Shown in pieces: positions 35,827 through 45,121 of a stretch of DNA of 64,000 bases. Under the pieces are notes generated by a model. The model was not told the origin of the DNA. It saw only the letters and a list, made by a program, of their open reading frames with translations, and did not search any database. Origin of the DNA: Frigoriglobus tundricola (GTDB lineage: Bacteria > Planctomycetota > Planctomycetia > Gemmatales > Gemmataceae); assembly GCF_013128195.2 (NCBI RefSeq), contig NZ_CP053452.2:1674001-1738000 (forward strand), read 5' to 3'. Positions within the stretch are counted from its first letter, which is position 1. Each line of letters opens with the position of its first letter. Both the position numbers and the translations under genes were made by a program.

Positions 35827-37210
35827 TCACGCGCTCCCGGCGCGCGGCAGCGTGACGCGGAACGTCGTCCCCTTGCCGAGCTTGCTGTTCACCCGGACCT
35901 GGCCGCGCATCGCCTGGAGCAGGTGCTTCACGATGGACAGGCCCAGGCCGGTGCTGCCCTGCGCCCGGTCGCGGGCCTTGTCCACGCGGTAGAACCGCTC
36001 GAACACCCGGTTCACGTCCGCCTCCGGGATGCCCACGCCGGTGTCCTCCACCTCGAAGCTCACCGTGTCGGCGGTCGCGCCCCACCGCACCGTGATCCGC
36101 CCGCCGTTGGGCGTGTACTTGATCGCGTTGTCGACGAGGTTGTCCATCACCTGCCGCAGCGCGTCCGGGTCGGCCCACGCGGCCACGTCGGCCGGCGCGT
36201 CCGCCGGCGGCTTCTCCACGAGCGTCAGCGTCTTCGTGTCGGCCCGCGGGTGGTGCCGCTCCATGCAGTCGGTGATGGCCTTGTCCAGCTTCACCACCCG
36301 CGGCTCCAGCCCCAGCGCCCCGGACTCGATCCGCGCCAGGCTCAGCATGTCCTTGATGAGGTCCGCCAGCCGGTCCGCCTCGCGGGCCACCTGGTCGAGG
36401 AACGCCGCGCGGGCCTCGGGGTCCTCGGCCGCGCCGTCGATGAGCGTCTCCACGCTCGACTTGATGACCGCCAGCGGCGTCTTCAGCTCGTGCGACGCGT
36501 TCGCCACGAAGTCCTGCCGCATCCGCTCGGCCTGGCGCACGTCGGTGGTGTCGTCGATCACCACCACCGCGCCGGGCATCCCGTGGCCGGTGAACCGCGA
36601 CACGTACACCGCGAGGTGGCGGGCGCCCGCGCCCGGCACGTCGAACTCCTCGCGGTGCGGCTCGGCGCCGGTCAGCCCCCGCTCCACGACGTCGTGGAAC
36701 GTCGCCAGCCGGGTCACGTTACAGAGCCACTCGTGGACCGCCTTCCGCGGGTCGAACTCGAGGAGCTGCCCGGCGCGGTCGTTGGCGAACAGCACCCGGC
36801 GGCGGTCGTCGATGGCGATGACCCCCTCCACCATGCCCGAGAGGATGGCCCGCAGCTGCTCCCGGTCGTGTTCGAGCAACCGGAACGTGGCCGCCAGCCG
36901 GGCGCTCATCGCGTTGAACGTCTCGGCGAGTTCGGCGTGTTCCGCGCCGCCGCTCACGCGGATCGCGTGCCCCAGGTCGCCGTCGGCGAGCCGCCCGCGC
37001 CCTCGCGCGCGCGGCCAGCGGCCGGGTGAACCGCCGGGCCAGGACGTACGCGGCGCCGGTCGCCGCCGCCACCACCACCACGACCGCCGCGGCGACCTCG
37101 CGGTAGAGCGCGCCGAACACCGCGGCGTCGCGCTGGTAGGTGAGCACGCCCAACAGGCCGACGGTCGCGAGGACCAACAACAGGTAGGTGCAGAAGAGCC
37201 GCCAGAACAT
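35827..37210 (-). CDS. PhoR-like membrane histidine kinase, frame broken once near 37005
   Basis: The true N-terminus starts at the ATG at 37208-37210: MFWRLFCTYLLLVLATVGLL (transmembrane helix 1), then a second helix (VAAAVVVVVAAATGAAYVLA) and the HAMP start RRFTRPLAA. The frame is lost in a GCGCGCGAGGGCGCGGG tract near 37005; the next frame resumes with GRLADGDLGHAIRV and continues to the end. PAS (about ILSGMVEGVIAIDDRRRVLF), HisKA H-box FVANASHELKTPL, N-box DNLVDNAIKYTPNGG, and DTGVGIPE, GLGLSIVKH follow, matching the PhoR class. The short region between the transmembrane helices gives little room for an outer sensor. No cognate response regulator is adjacent. The indel is likely a sequencing error in a GC repeat. 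Confidence 0.85.
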
Positions 37211-37400
37211 AGGGGACGTGCGTGGTTGGGGGTGAGTGTAGGGGCCGACGGCGCGGGCCGATTCCGATTGTGGTACCGATTCACCGAGAGACTAACCAGC
37301 CGCTAACCGGACATTCACACTTCCATCTACGCTATCTACTCACACGAGTGTAGTGTCGTGGCCCGGGTGAACCGCGCCGCACCGGCGGCGCGCGGCCCGC

Positions 37401-37655
37401 CTACTCGCTCGTGAACCCGTACTCGGTCCTCATGCGCTCGTTGACGTCGGCGGGCGGCTCGGTACCGAACCCGGACGCGATGATGCGCCCGTAGGCGTTC
37501 AGCTCGAGCTGCCCGGCCGCGGCCTTGCGGAACGCGGCCCGTTTCGCCGCATCGACCAGCACGAAGTACCACGCGGCGCGCCCGGTCGCGTCGCGCCCGC
37601 GGACGAGGAACACGTTCCCGGCCCGCTCGCGGCGGACGCGGTCGGCGAAACTCAT
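37401..37655 (-). CDS. Small conserved hypothetical protein, 84 aa
   Basis: 84 residues, MSFADRVRRERAGNVFLVRG to the end, with one compact block (AAWYFVLVDAAKRAAFRKAA, then LNAYGRIIASGFG). Its ATG overlaps the stop codon of the kinase at 37652 (ATGA), so it is translationally coupled to it. The family is unknown to me; it may be a partner or inhibitor of the kinase, but that is guesswork from position. Confidence 0.6.
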   Translation of the reverse strand: MSFADRVRRERAGNVFLVRGRDATGRAAWYFVLVDAAKRAAFRKAAAGQLELNAYGRIIASGFGTEPPADVNERMRTEYGFTSE

Positions 37656-39670
37656 GGGCGCCCCTCCTCGCTCCGGTCGTCGCGGCGCTGCGGCCCCACG
37701 ACGTCGAACACGGTCGTCAGCAGCTCGTCCGTGCGGAACGGCTTCCGCAGGAAGCCGGCCAGCCCCTTGCCCGCGAACCCGGACATCGCCTCCTCGGCGG
37801 CGAAGCCGCTGGTCAGTACCACGCGCACGTCGGACCGGTGGCGGCGCATCTCGCGGTAGGCGTCCGCCCCGCCGAGCCGGGGCATCGTGAGGTCGAGCAG
37901 GACCACCGCGAAGCCGGCCGGGTCGGCCGCGAACGCCTCCACCCCGGCCCGCCCGTCCGGCGCGAGGGCGACCGCGAAGCCCGCCAGCTCCAGCACCTTC
38001 CGCGCGAAGACCCGCACGTCCTCCTCGTCGTCCACCACCAGTACCCGGCGGCCCTGCCCGTCCCGCACCGGGACCGCGGGTTCGGGGCGCGGGGCGTCAT
38101 CGGGCCGGTCCAGCGCGGGGAACAGCACTTTGAACGTGGACCCGCGCCCCGGCTGGGTGTACACCCTGATCGCGCCCTTGTGCCCGCGGACGATGCCGAG
38201 GACCGCGGCCAGCCCCAGCCCGCGCCCGGTGAACTTGGTGGTGTAGAACGGGTCGAAGATCTTCGCCCGCACCTCGTCCGTCATCCCGCACCCGGTATCG
38301 GACACCTCCAGGTACACGTACCGCCCGGGCGCCAGGTACCGCGCGTCGGCGTCGATCAGCCCGGTCGTCAGGGTGATGACCCCGCTCCGCTCCCCGATCG
38401 CGTCCGACGCGTTGGTGATGAGGTTCATCACCACCTGGCGGACCTGCGTCGCGTCCGCCTGGACCGCGGGGAGCCCGGCGGTCAGGTTGTACTTGAGGAC
38501 CGCTTTTTTCGACAGCACCGTCGCCAGGAGCTGGGTCATCTCCTGGGTGAGCGCGTTCAGATCGACGGGGCGGACGACGAACTGCCCGCGGCCGGCGTAG
38601 GCGAGCATCTGCTGGCACAGCTCGGCGGCGCGCTGGGCGGCGCGCTCGATCCGCTTCAGGTCGTCGCTCATCGGGTCGTCCGGCGGGAGCCGCATCCGGC
38701 ACAGGGACGCGTACCCGAGCATCCCGGTGAGCAGGTTGTTGAAGTCGTGGGCGATCCCGCCGGCCAGCACGCCGAGGCTCTCCAGCTTCTGCGACTGGAC
38801 CAGTTGGCGCTCGTACCGCTGCTGCTGCTCGCGGGCCCGGAGGTCGGCCTCCAGTTCGCGCCGGGCGTCCTCGGCGGCGCGGCGGTCGGTCACGTCCCGG
38901 CCGACGGCCTGGATCTCGACCAGTTCGCCCACGGGCGTGTAGAACCCGCGGTTGACGAACTCCATCCACCGCACCCGCCCGCTCTTATCGAACGCCCGGT
39001 TCTCGATCCGGACGACGGGATTGTTGGGTGCCATCTCCGCGAGCTGTGACTCGATGTGCGGGCGGTCCTCCGGGAAGACGAGCGGCTGCCAGCGGGACCC
39101 GATCAGTTGGTCGGCGCGCTTCCCGAACATCCGGCAGTACACGTCGTTAATGAACGTGATGGTCCCGTCCGGGCGGAACCGGCACACGATCTCCGTCTGG
39201 TCCTCGACGACCGCTCGGTACCGCTCCTCGCTCTCCCGCAAGGCGCGCTCGACCGCCACCTGCGCGGTCACATCGGCCGACGCCCCGACCACGGCCACGA
39301 CCGTCCCGTCCGGGCCGAACTCCGGCACGAGCCGGGTGAGGAACGCCACGTCACCCGCGTGCGTCGGCGCGGTCAGCAGGTACTCGGCGGGGGCGCCGGT
39401 CGTGAGGACGGCCTGGACGTGTTTCTCGATCACGGCGACCAGGTGCGGGGGGATGCCGGCCTCGCCGGGCGTGAGCCCGATGATCCGGTCCGGTTCGCAC
39501 CCGACGGCCCGGGCCGCGGCGGCGTTGGCGAACGTGTGGCGGCCGTCGCGGCCCAGGCGGAAGACCGGGCCGGGGAGCAGATCGAGGATCGCGTGCAGCG
39601 CGTCGCGGGTCGGTTCGGGCACGGTTCCGGGTCCGTGGGCGGGGGCGAACGGATTCCCCGGATTGTACAC
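37652..39670 (-). CDS. Soluble hybrid histidine kinase with two PAS domains
   Basis: 672 residues, no transmembrane helix. PAS 1 (about 25-140), PAS 2 (about 150-265), a short coiled coil (RRELEADLRAREQQQRYERQ), HisKA with GGIAHDFNN (His308), HATPase_c with NLITNASDAIGE and DTGCGMTDE and GRGLGLAAVLG, and a receiver with Asp593 in LLDLTMPRLGG and KPFRTDEL. It has the same architecture class as the kinase at 5027. The terminal receiver suggests phosphotransfer to a distant partner. It overlaps the 84-residue gene by four bases. Confidence 0.92.
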   Translation of the reverse strand: MYNPGNPFAPAHGPGTVPEPTRDALHAILDLLPGPVFRLGRDGRHTFANAAAARAVGCEPDRIIGLTPGEAGIPPHLVAVIEKHVQAVLTTGAPAEYLLTAPTHAGDVAFLTRLVPEFGPDGTVVAVVGASADVTAQVAVERALRESEERYRAVVEDQTEIVCRFRPDGTITFINDVYCRMFGKRADQLIGSRWQPLVFPEDRPHIESQLAEMAPNNPVVRIENRAFDKSGRVRWMEFVNRGFYTPVGELVEIQAVGRDVTDRRAAEDARRELEADLRAREQQQRYERQLVQSQKLESLGVLAGGIAHDFNNLLTGMLGYASLCRMRLPPDDPMSDDLKRIERAAQRAAELCQQMLAYAGRGQFVVRPVDLNALTQEMTQLLATVLSKKAVLKYNLTAGLPAVQADATQVRQVVMNLITNASDAIGERSGVITLTTGLIDADARYLAPGRYVYLEVSDTGCGMTDEVRAKIFDPFYTTKFTGRGLGLAAVLGIVRGHKGAIRVYTQPGRGSTFKVLFPALDRPDDAPRPEPAVPVRDGQGRRVLVVDDEEDVRVFARKVLELAGFAVALAPDGRAGVEAFAADPAGFAVVLLDLTMPRLGGADAYREMRRHRSDVRVVLTSGFAAEEAMSGFAGKGLAGFLRKPFRTDELLTTVFDVVGPQRRDDRSEEGRP

Positions 39671-39867
39671 GCGCGCCGACCAACGGCCGAGCGCGAATTG
39701 GACCGAACCCGCCGTCCGACAATCGCGGCGTCACCCCGGCGCGAGTCCGGTGCGCGAGTCGGTGCCGTCGCGTGTTACAAGGCCGCGGGTCGTAGAGCCA
39801 AAGGCCCGAACGGGTACGGGCTTTTGACTCCATAATTGGAGCCCCCATCCGGCCCGCCGGCCACCTG

Positions 39868-41349
39868 CTACGGCCCGGTCTTCTCGCGCGCGTGCAGCGC
39901 CGCCGCCATCTCCTCGTTCATCCGCTTCCGGAGCGCCGCGTCCACGAGGTTCCCGTGGTGCCGCTTGGGGAACAGTTCCACCACCGCGTCGCTCTTGAGC
40001 GTCGCGAGCGACGCCTTGAGCAACCGGGTGGCCCCGTCGAGGTAGAACGTGTCGTCCTCGCCCATGTAAACGTGGATCTTGCCGGCCAGTTTCGGGCCGA
40101 GCGTCTCCCAGTTCCGCTCCAGAACCAGGCGAATGTCGTAGCTCTCCCAAGCTTTCGCGACCGCCGCATCGATCGCGCCGGTCTTGCGGTTCCAGAGGCG
40201 CTGCGGCTTGCCGTCGGGGCCGCGGGGGCTGAACACGGCCTCAAAGGAGCCGAGTTGCCCGCCGCGGTTCATGTACTCCTCCATGTCCGAGAACGGCTGG
40301 AAGAACAGGGCCGGCTTCCCGTCCCGTCGGGCGAGCGGGCGCGGGCTCCCGGCCGCGTCGGTGAACGCGTTCGCGCCCTTCGCGTAAATGTCGATCAACT
40401 GGAAATCGCGGAAATCGACCGGGTCCGGCGCGGTGGACCAGCACCCCGAGAACGTGTCCGGGTACGCCACCTGTAACCACAGGCTGCTCCACCCGCCCGA
40501 CGAGTGCCCCGTGGTGAACCGCACGCCGCTGCCGCGGTACGCCTTTTCGATGTGCGGGACCAGTTCCTCAACGAGGGCCGTGCCGACCGGACCGTTGTTC
40601 GCGGAGTCCGCGAATACGTGGTGCCCGAGCCGGCAGTTCGCGTCGAGGACCACCCAGATCATTTCCGCGTCGCCCACGGCCCACGCTTTGCGTGCGGCGG
40701 CACCGACCGCACCGAAGTGGTTCCCGCCGAAGCCGGTGACTTCGTACACGACCGCATACTTACGGTTGGGCTCCTTGCCGAACGACGGCGGCAGCACCAC
40801 ACCGGCCCGCACCCGCATCGGGGTGCGGTGAAACTGTGTCAGCAGCTTGCTCTCAATGTCCACCAGTTTGACCGCATCGGTCTCCTTGAACTCGCGCGGC
40901 TTGACCACCTGATCGAGCTTCAACTCGATGGTACCAGACGACTTCGGATCGAGTTCGACCGGGAGCGGCTTCGCGTAGACGTTGCCGGGGCTGGCGAGGA
41001 AATCGATCCCGCCGAGGTCGCGGTCCATCACCGCGGACACGTGGTACTTGCCGGGCTTCAGGTCCGCCAGCGGCGCCGGGTACGCGATGGCTTTCGCGTC
41101 CAGAACGAGCGGTTCGCCGGGCTTCCAGTCCTTCACGTCCCGGGCGAGTCCGGGTTCGGGCTTGAACCAGTTGAGCCCGGCCGGCGGCGAAGCGGGGGTC
41201 GGGCGGATGGTGACGTACACCCGGCCGGTGAACGGTTTATCGAACGCGGCCTTGTCGAACGTGAGTTTGAACTCGAGCGGCTTCGGCTCCGCGGCGGGCG
41301 CGTGATGTGCGAAAACGAGGAGCGCAAGGACAGCAAGGGATCGGCGCAT
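39868..41349 (-). CDS. Secreted esterase-like alpha/beta hydrolase
   Basis: 493 residues from MRRSLAVLALLVFAHHAPAA (signal peptide); the frame extends to 41496 but the earlier part is repeat-derived. After an N-terminal beta-rich domain (about 25-180) comes a Fes/EstD-like hydrolase: nucleophile elbow TTGHSSGGWSS, preceded by VVYEVTGFGGNHFGAV. The C-terminal part has HVYMGEDDTFYLDGATRLL (acid) and PKRHHGNLVD (candidate His). It should hydrolyse ester bonds in the periplasm or outside. Substrate unknown; enterobactin-esterase-like and acetyl-esterase relatives share this layout. It lies 125 bases downstream of the DUF1549 gene, with a hairpin between them. Confidence 0.75.
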   Translation of the reverse strand: MRRSLAVLALLVFAHHAPAAEPKPLEFKLTFDKAAFDKPFTGRVYVTIRPTPASPPAGLNWFKPEPGLARDVKDWKPGEPLVLDAKAIAYPAPLADLKPGKYHVSAVMDRDLGGIDFLASPGNVYAKPLPVELDPKSSGTIELKLDQVVKPREFKETDAVKLVDIESKLLTQFHRTPMRVRAGVVLPPSFGKEPNRKYAVVYEVTGFGGNHFGAVGAAARKAWAVGDAEMIWVVLDANCRLGHHVFADSANNGPVGTALVEELVPHIEKAYRGSGVRFTTGHSSGGWSSLWLQVAYPDTFSGCWSTAPDPVDFRDFQLIDIYAKGANAFTDAAGSPRPLARRDGKPALFFQPFSDMEEYMNRGGQLGSFEAVFSPRGPDGKPQRLWNRKTGAIDAAVAKAWESYDIRLVLERNWETLGPKLAGKIHVYMGEDDTFYLDGATRLLKASLATLKSDAVVELFPKRHHGNLVDAALRKRMNEEMAAALHAREKTGP

Positions 41350-41431
41350 GAGGGGGAAGCCCACAAGAAAGGTGTTCGTCTGTCCGTTGGGACTTGGCTT
41401 TTGGTCTACATCATTCGTCCGCCGGGAGAAG

Positions 41432-41469
41432 CCCCCAAACCACAGGGCTTCCGCCCTGTGGTTTGGGGG
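41432..41469. repeat. Perfect 17-base-pair hairpin after the DUF1549/1553 stop codon
   Basis: CCCCCAAACCACAGGGC (41432-41448) pairs perfectly with 41453-41469 around a 4-base loop. It lies four bases past the stop codon at 41474. There is no T-run on the minus strand, so a REP-like or mRNA-stabilising element is more likely than a classical terminator. Confidence 0.75.
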
Positions 41470-41473
41470 GGCA

Positions 41474-43993
41474 TTAGTGCCGGAACAGGAACTCACGGGT
41501 GTTGATGAGCGCCCAGGCCACGTCTTCCCACGCCTTCCGCTTGTCCTCGCGCTTCGCCACGTGGTCGAGCGCGATCTGCTTCTCGTCGTCGAACGGCGCC
41601 CGCCCCAGCGCGGCGAAATAGAGATCGGTCAGGATTTCGGCGTCGGTCTTTTTCGCGGCGAGCAGTCGGCCCAGGCGGTTGTTCGGGTTCCGCACCTTCT
41701 CGTTCACGGTCGGCCCGTTGATGAGCTGAAGAGCCTGTGCCAGGTTGCCGTCGCTCTCCCGCTCGCACTCGCACGCCAGTTCGCGCGCCGGCTGGCCGAA
41801 CGCCTTCAGGAAAGGGTGGTTCACCTCACCGTCGGGCAACTGGGTCGCCCGGGTGCCGGCCGGCAGCCCGGCGAACTTCTCCGGCACCGCCGTGAAATCG
41901 CAGATCGCGTCGAGGAGCTGCTCCGCGGTCAGCAGCTTCGTGACGGTGTGCGAGAAGTACTTGTTGTCGTCCCTGTTGAAGTCGTTCGGCTGCGCGGAGA
42001 GTTGGTACGTCCGCGACTTCATGACCGTCTTCACCAGGCGCTTCATGTCGAACTTGTTCTTGGCGAAGTCCTTGGCGAGCGCGTCGAGCAGTTCGTCGTT
42101 GCACGACGGGTTGGACTCGCGGAAGTCGTCCACCGGGTCGACGATGCCCTTGCCCATCAGGTGGAACCACACGCGGTTGGCCACCGACTTGCTGAAGAAC
42201 GCGTTTTCGGGCGCCGTGAGCCACGCCGCGAGGACCGCCCGGCGGTCCTCACCGGGCTTCACGTCGGCGTCGCCGGTGCCGATGTACCGCGGCTTCATCT
42301 GCTTGCCGGTCCGCGGCTGGTTCACCTCGCCGTCGCGGGCCGTGAAGACCACTTCGGCGCCGCCCTGCGGCTTGGGGCCGCCCGGCTCCGGCTTCGTCCG
42401 CACGCGGGCGAACCACGCGGCCATCCCGTAGTAGTCGTCCTGGCTCCAGCGCTCGAACGGGTGGTTGTGGCACTTGGCGCACTGCATCCGCACGCCGAGG
42501 AACAGTTGGGCCGTCGTCTCGGCGAGCGCGGTCGGGTCCTTGGCGATGCGGTAGTAGTTGGCCGGCGGGTTCGCGTAGGAGTTGCCGTTGGACGTGATGA
42601 TTTCCTGAACGATCTTGTCCATCGGCGTGTTCTTGAGGAAGTGGCCGCGGAGCCACGCCTGCATCCCGTAACTGCCCTTCACCTGGATCGTCTTCCGGCT
42701 CGACCGCAACACGTCGGCCCATTTCAGCGCCCAGAAGTCCGCGAACTCGGGCGTGTCCACGAGGGCGTCGATCAGCGTCTCGCGCTTCTTCGCGGCTTTA
42801 TCGGCGAGGAAGGCTTTCGCCTCGTCCGCGGTCGGCATCCGGCCGATGCAGTCCAGGTACGCCCGGCGAACGAACTCGTGGTCCTCGCTCAGCCCGCTCG
42901 GCGTGATGCTCATCTGCTTCAGCTTGGCGAACACGAGCGTGTCCACGAAGTTCGTTTCCGGCGGGTTCGGCCACGCGAACCCGTCGCGCGGTTCGAGGTA
43001 CGTCAGCCGCACCGACACCATCTCTTCCAGGTACCGGACCAGCACCGCGATCTCGCCCGCGCGCTTGAACTCGACGAGCCCGCCCGGCGTCACGTCGGCG
43101 ATGGACGGGTCGCTGCTGCTGAACACGGTGAGCCGGGTCACGTCCCGGCTCGTGTTATCGGCAAAGTTCGCGACCACCGAGAGCTGCTGCCACCGGGCCG
43201 GCGTCTTCAGGATGCGCGCGCCCGGGGCCACGTCGAGCCGCTTGACCGGCGGCAGGGTGGGCGCATCGTCCCTCAGCCCCTCGGCGAGCCAGGCGAGCGT
43301 CATTTCGCCCGGCACGCTCGTCGCGCCGAACCGCTGGCCGCCCTCGTGCGGCACCCGGCCGATGCCCTTGAGGAACAGGAGGCTCGCTTCCGGGTCGTGC
43401 TTGTCGGTGCGGCGGCCGAACTGTTCGCGGGTGAGCTGGAGGAAGTCGGCGGCCGGGTCGAACCCGCGGAGCGAGAGCTTGAACCCGTTCTTCCCGCTGG
43501 GCGTGCCGTGGCACGCGCCCGCGTTGCACCCGCCGACGTTCATGGCGGCGATCAGGTCGCGGCGGAAGCTCACCGGGCTCGGCTTGTCCATACCCGTCAC
43601 GGTCACGGGCACCCGCGTGACGCCGCCGTTCGCGGTGACGACCACAGTCGCGGTGCCGTTCTTCACGGGCCGGAGGTAGAGGCCGTCTTGTAAATCCACC
43701 ACGCCGGCCGGTTCGACCCGGGCTTCGACCACGGCGGTCAGGTCGCGTGCGGAGCCGTCGGCGTACTTGCCGGTAACGACGAGTTGCCGGGCGTCACGGG
43801 CGCCTCTGAGGGTGACGGCCTGCGGAACCACTTCCACTCCCGCGGGCTGACCGATCACGACCTTCCGCTCGTCGGCCTCGCTCGGGGGCGCTGCCACACC
43901 CGTCGCGGGCGCGGCAGCAGCAAACAAGGCGAGGAAGAAACCCACTTTTCGCGCGCAAACAGATGGGGTGACGTGTGTCATGGCGGATTGCAT
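41474..43993 (-). CDS. DUF1549/DUF1553 planctomycete surface protein with Ig-like and heme-like motif
   Basis: 839 residues. The N-terminal signal peptide (VGFFLALFAAAAPATGVAA) is followed by an Ig-like (BIG2) domain at about 55-135. CNAGACHG near residue 155 resembles a c-type heme attachment motif with one extra residue, as in the planctomycete PSCyt-linked family. DUF1549 follows (FVRRAYLDCIGRMPTADEAK) and then DUF1553 (WLTAPENAFFSKSVANRVW, FRESNPSCNDELLDAL, SRTYQLSAQPN). Many copies per genome occur in Rhodopirellula and Gemmata; function is unknown. In many genomes a DUF1501 partner is adjacent; here I see none. I place the start at 43993; an alternative Met lies 12 bases later. Confidence 0.9.
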   Translation of the reverse strand: MQSAMTHVTPSVCARKVGFFLALFAAAAPATGVAAPPSEADERKVVIGQPAGVEVVPQAVTLRGARDARQLVVTGKYADGSARDLTAVVEARVEPAGVVDLQDGLYLRPVKNGTATVVVTANGGVTRVPVTVTGMDKPSPVSFRRDLIAAMNVGGCNAGACHGTPSGKNGFKLSLRGFDPAADFLQLTREQFGRRTDKHDPEASLLFLKGIGRVPHEGGQRFGATSVPGEMTLAWLAEGLRDDAPTLPPVKRLDVAPGARILKTPARWQQLSVVANFADNTSRDVTRLTVFSSSDPSIADVTPGGLVEFKRAGEIAVLVRYLEEMVSVRLTYLEPRDGFAWPNPPETNFVDTLVFAKLKQMSITPSGLSEDHEFVRRAYLDCIGRMPTADEAKAFLADKAAKKRETLIDALVDTPEFADFWALKWADVLRSSRKTIQVKGSYGMQAWLRGHFLKNTPMDKIVQEIITSNGNSYANPPANYYRIAKDPTALAETTAQLFLGVRMQCAKCHNHPFERWSQDDYYGMAAWFARVRTKPEPGGPKPQGGAEVVFTARDGEVNQPRTGKQMKPRYIGTGDADVKPGEDRRAVLAAWLTAPENAFFSKSVANRVWFHLMGKGIVDPVDDFRESNPSCNDELLDALAKDFAKNKFDMKRLVKTVMKSRTYQLSAQPNDFNRDDNKYFSHTVTKLLTAEQLLDAICDFTAVPEKFAGLPAGTRATQLPDGEVNHPFLKAFGQPARELACECERESDGNLAQALQLINGPTVNEKVRNPNNRLGRLLAAKKTDAEILTDLYFAALGRAPFDDEKQIALDHVAKREDKRKAWEDVAWALINTREFLFRH

Positions 43994-45121
43994 GGCGGAT
44001 GACCTCGCGAGAGCGGCGAGCCGGGCTGTGAACGCCCGGTGGGTGGGGGAGGCAGTGGGCGGGTAGCAGGAAAGCTGAGGGAGATATTAACACAAACTAA
44101 CCGCTCACCGCGAGCGCGAAGAAAAAAATACCGCCGCCGTCCCAGACGGCCGCGGTCGCAAAACGCCGAATACTCTACCCTGCAAGGAGTTGCAGCTTGG
44201 ACGCTGCAACCCCTCCTCCGCCCCATCTGTTTGGCGCGAACCCGCGAATTCCTCCCTCGAAGACGGGCGCCGCGACTGCTCATGGTACTCAGCCTCGACG
44301 GCGAACATCGTAACACCTGGTGCTGGGGGCGCCTCACCTCCGCACCGGCCGCCGACACTGTGGGGCGATCGATTCCTCACGCGATGTGATCTTGTGCGCG
44401 AAGCCGGTTGGGCAGCGAGAACCCGATCGGCCACGTCCTCCGGCACAGCAAAAAAAGATTCTCCGCGCGACACGTCACAGGTGAAGTTTAATCGAGATAG
44501 ACTTAATGACGAGCGATCACGAACGAAACACCAATTACCCCGTCACAAGGCACGAGAGCTGTCAACAACCGGTTTCGGACCGATCGCCTCGTCCGCACGT
44601 CACCTCTGACACACCACCTGTTCCTATGCCACATTAAAAATCAATGTCCCCAGGTACTCAACAATCTAATTATTCTTGACATTTCATACTAACGATTACT
44701 TATTTTGTTCTGGCGTGAATCGCCCCGTGTCCCGCGGCGGCCGTCTCGTGCTCAAGAGACCCGCTACGAAATGATGGGTACAGGTGTTTCCGGCCCCATC
44801 GGAGCGGGGCGCGCGTTTGTTGGAGTGTTACTCGTGCGTTACACCGGAACGCGGGGGCTGCTCGTCTGGAGATATGGGGAGAGTTGAAACCGCGTTCGCC
44901 CCGCCGCCGATTCGGCCGGAACGGTCGGCGCCGGCCTGAAACGTCTCCTACACTCGGAGTGGTGTCCCCAGGTTCGATCGATGATCGTACCTTCGCCGAT
45001 ACGGTTGTGTCGGCGTCCGGCTCCAACAACTCAGCGGGTTCCGGCCCGGTGAGACGTCGGGAGCGGACCCCCGCCCTCCGAACCCGCTGGTAACCTTCAC
45101 GCCGACACGGTGTGTCGCCCT
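43994..45121. other. Long gene-free gap with an AT-richer core
   Basis: No frame here looks coding: the ORFs in it are short and Arg/Pro-rich. The core (about 44480-44710) is clearly AT-richer than the rest of the window. It holds a hairpin (GTTGCAGC/GCTGCAAC at 44189-44210) and a TTGACA at 44676-44681 with only a poor TTATTT about 18 bases downstream. It may be decayed DNA, or hold the promoters of the divergent genes at 43993 and 45122. Confidence 0.4.

Noticed and set aside
44676-44706. TTGACA with TTATTT as a promoter in the 1.1-kb gap
   Set aside because: The -10 match is weak and the nearest downstream gene on that strand is more than 400 bases away.
44884-45093. Small plus-strand ORF of 69 codons
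   Set aside because: Arg/Ser/Pro-rich with no ribosome binding site or family pattern; most likely chance in GC-rich DNA.
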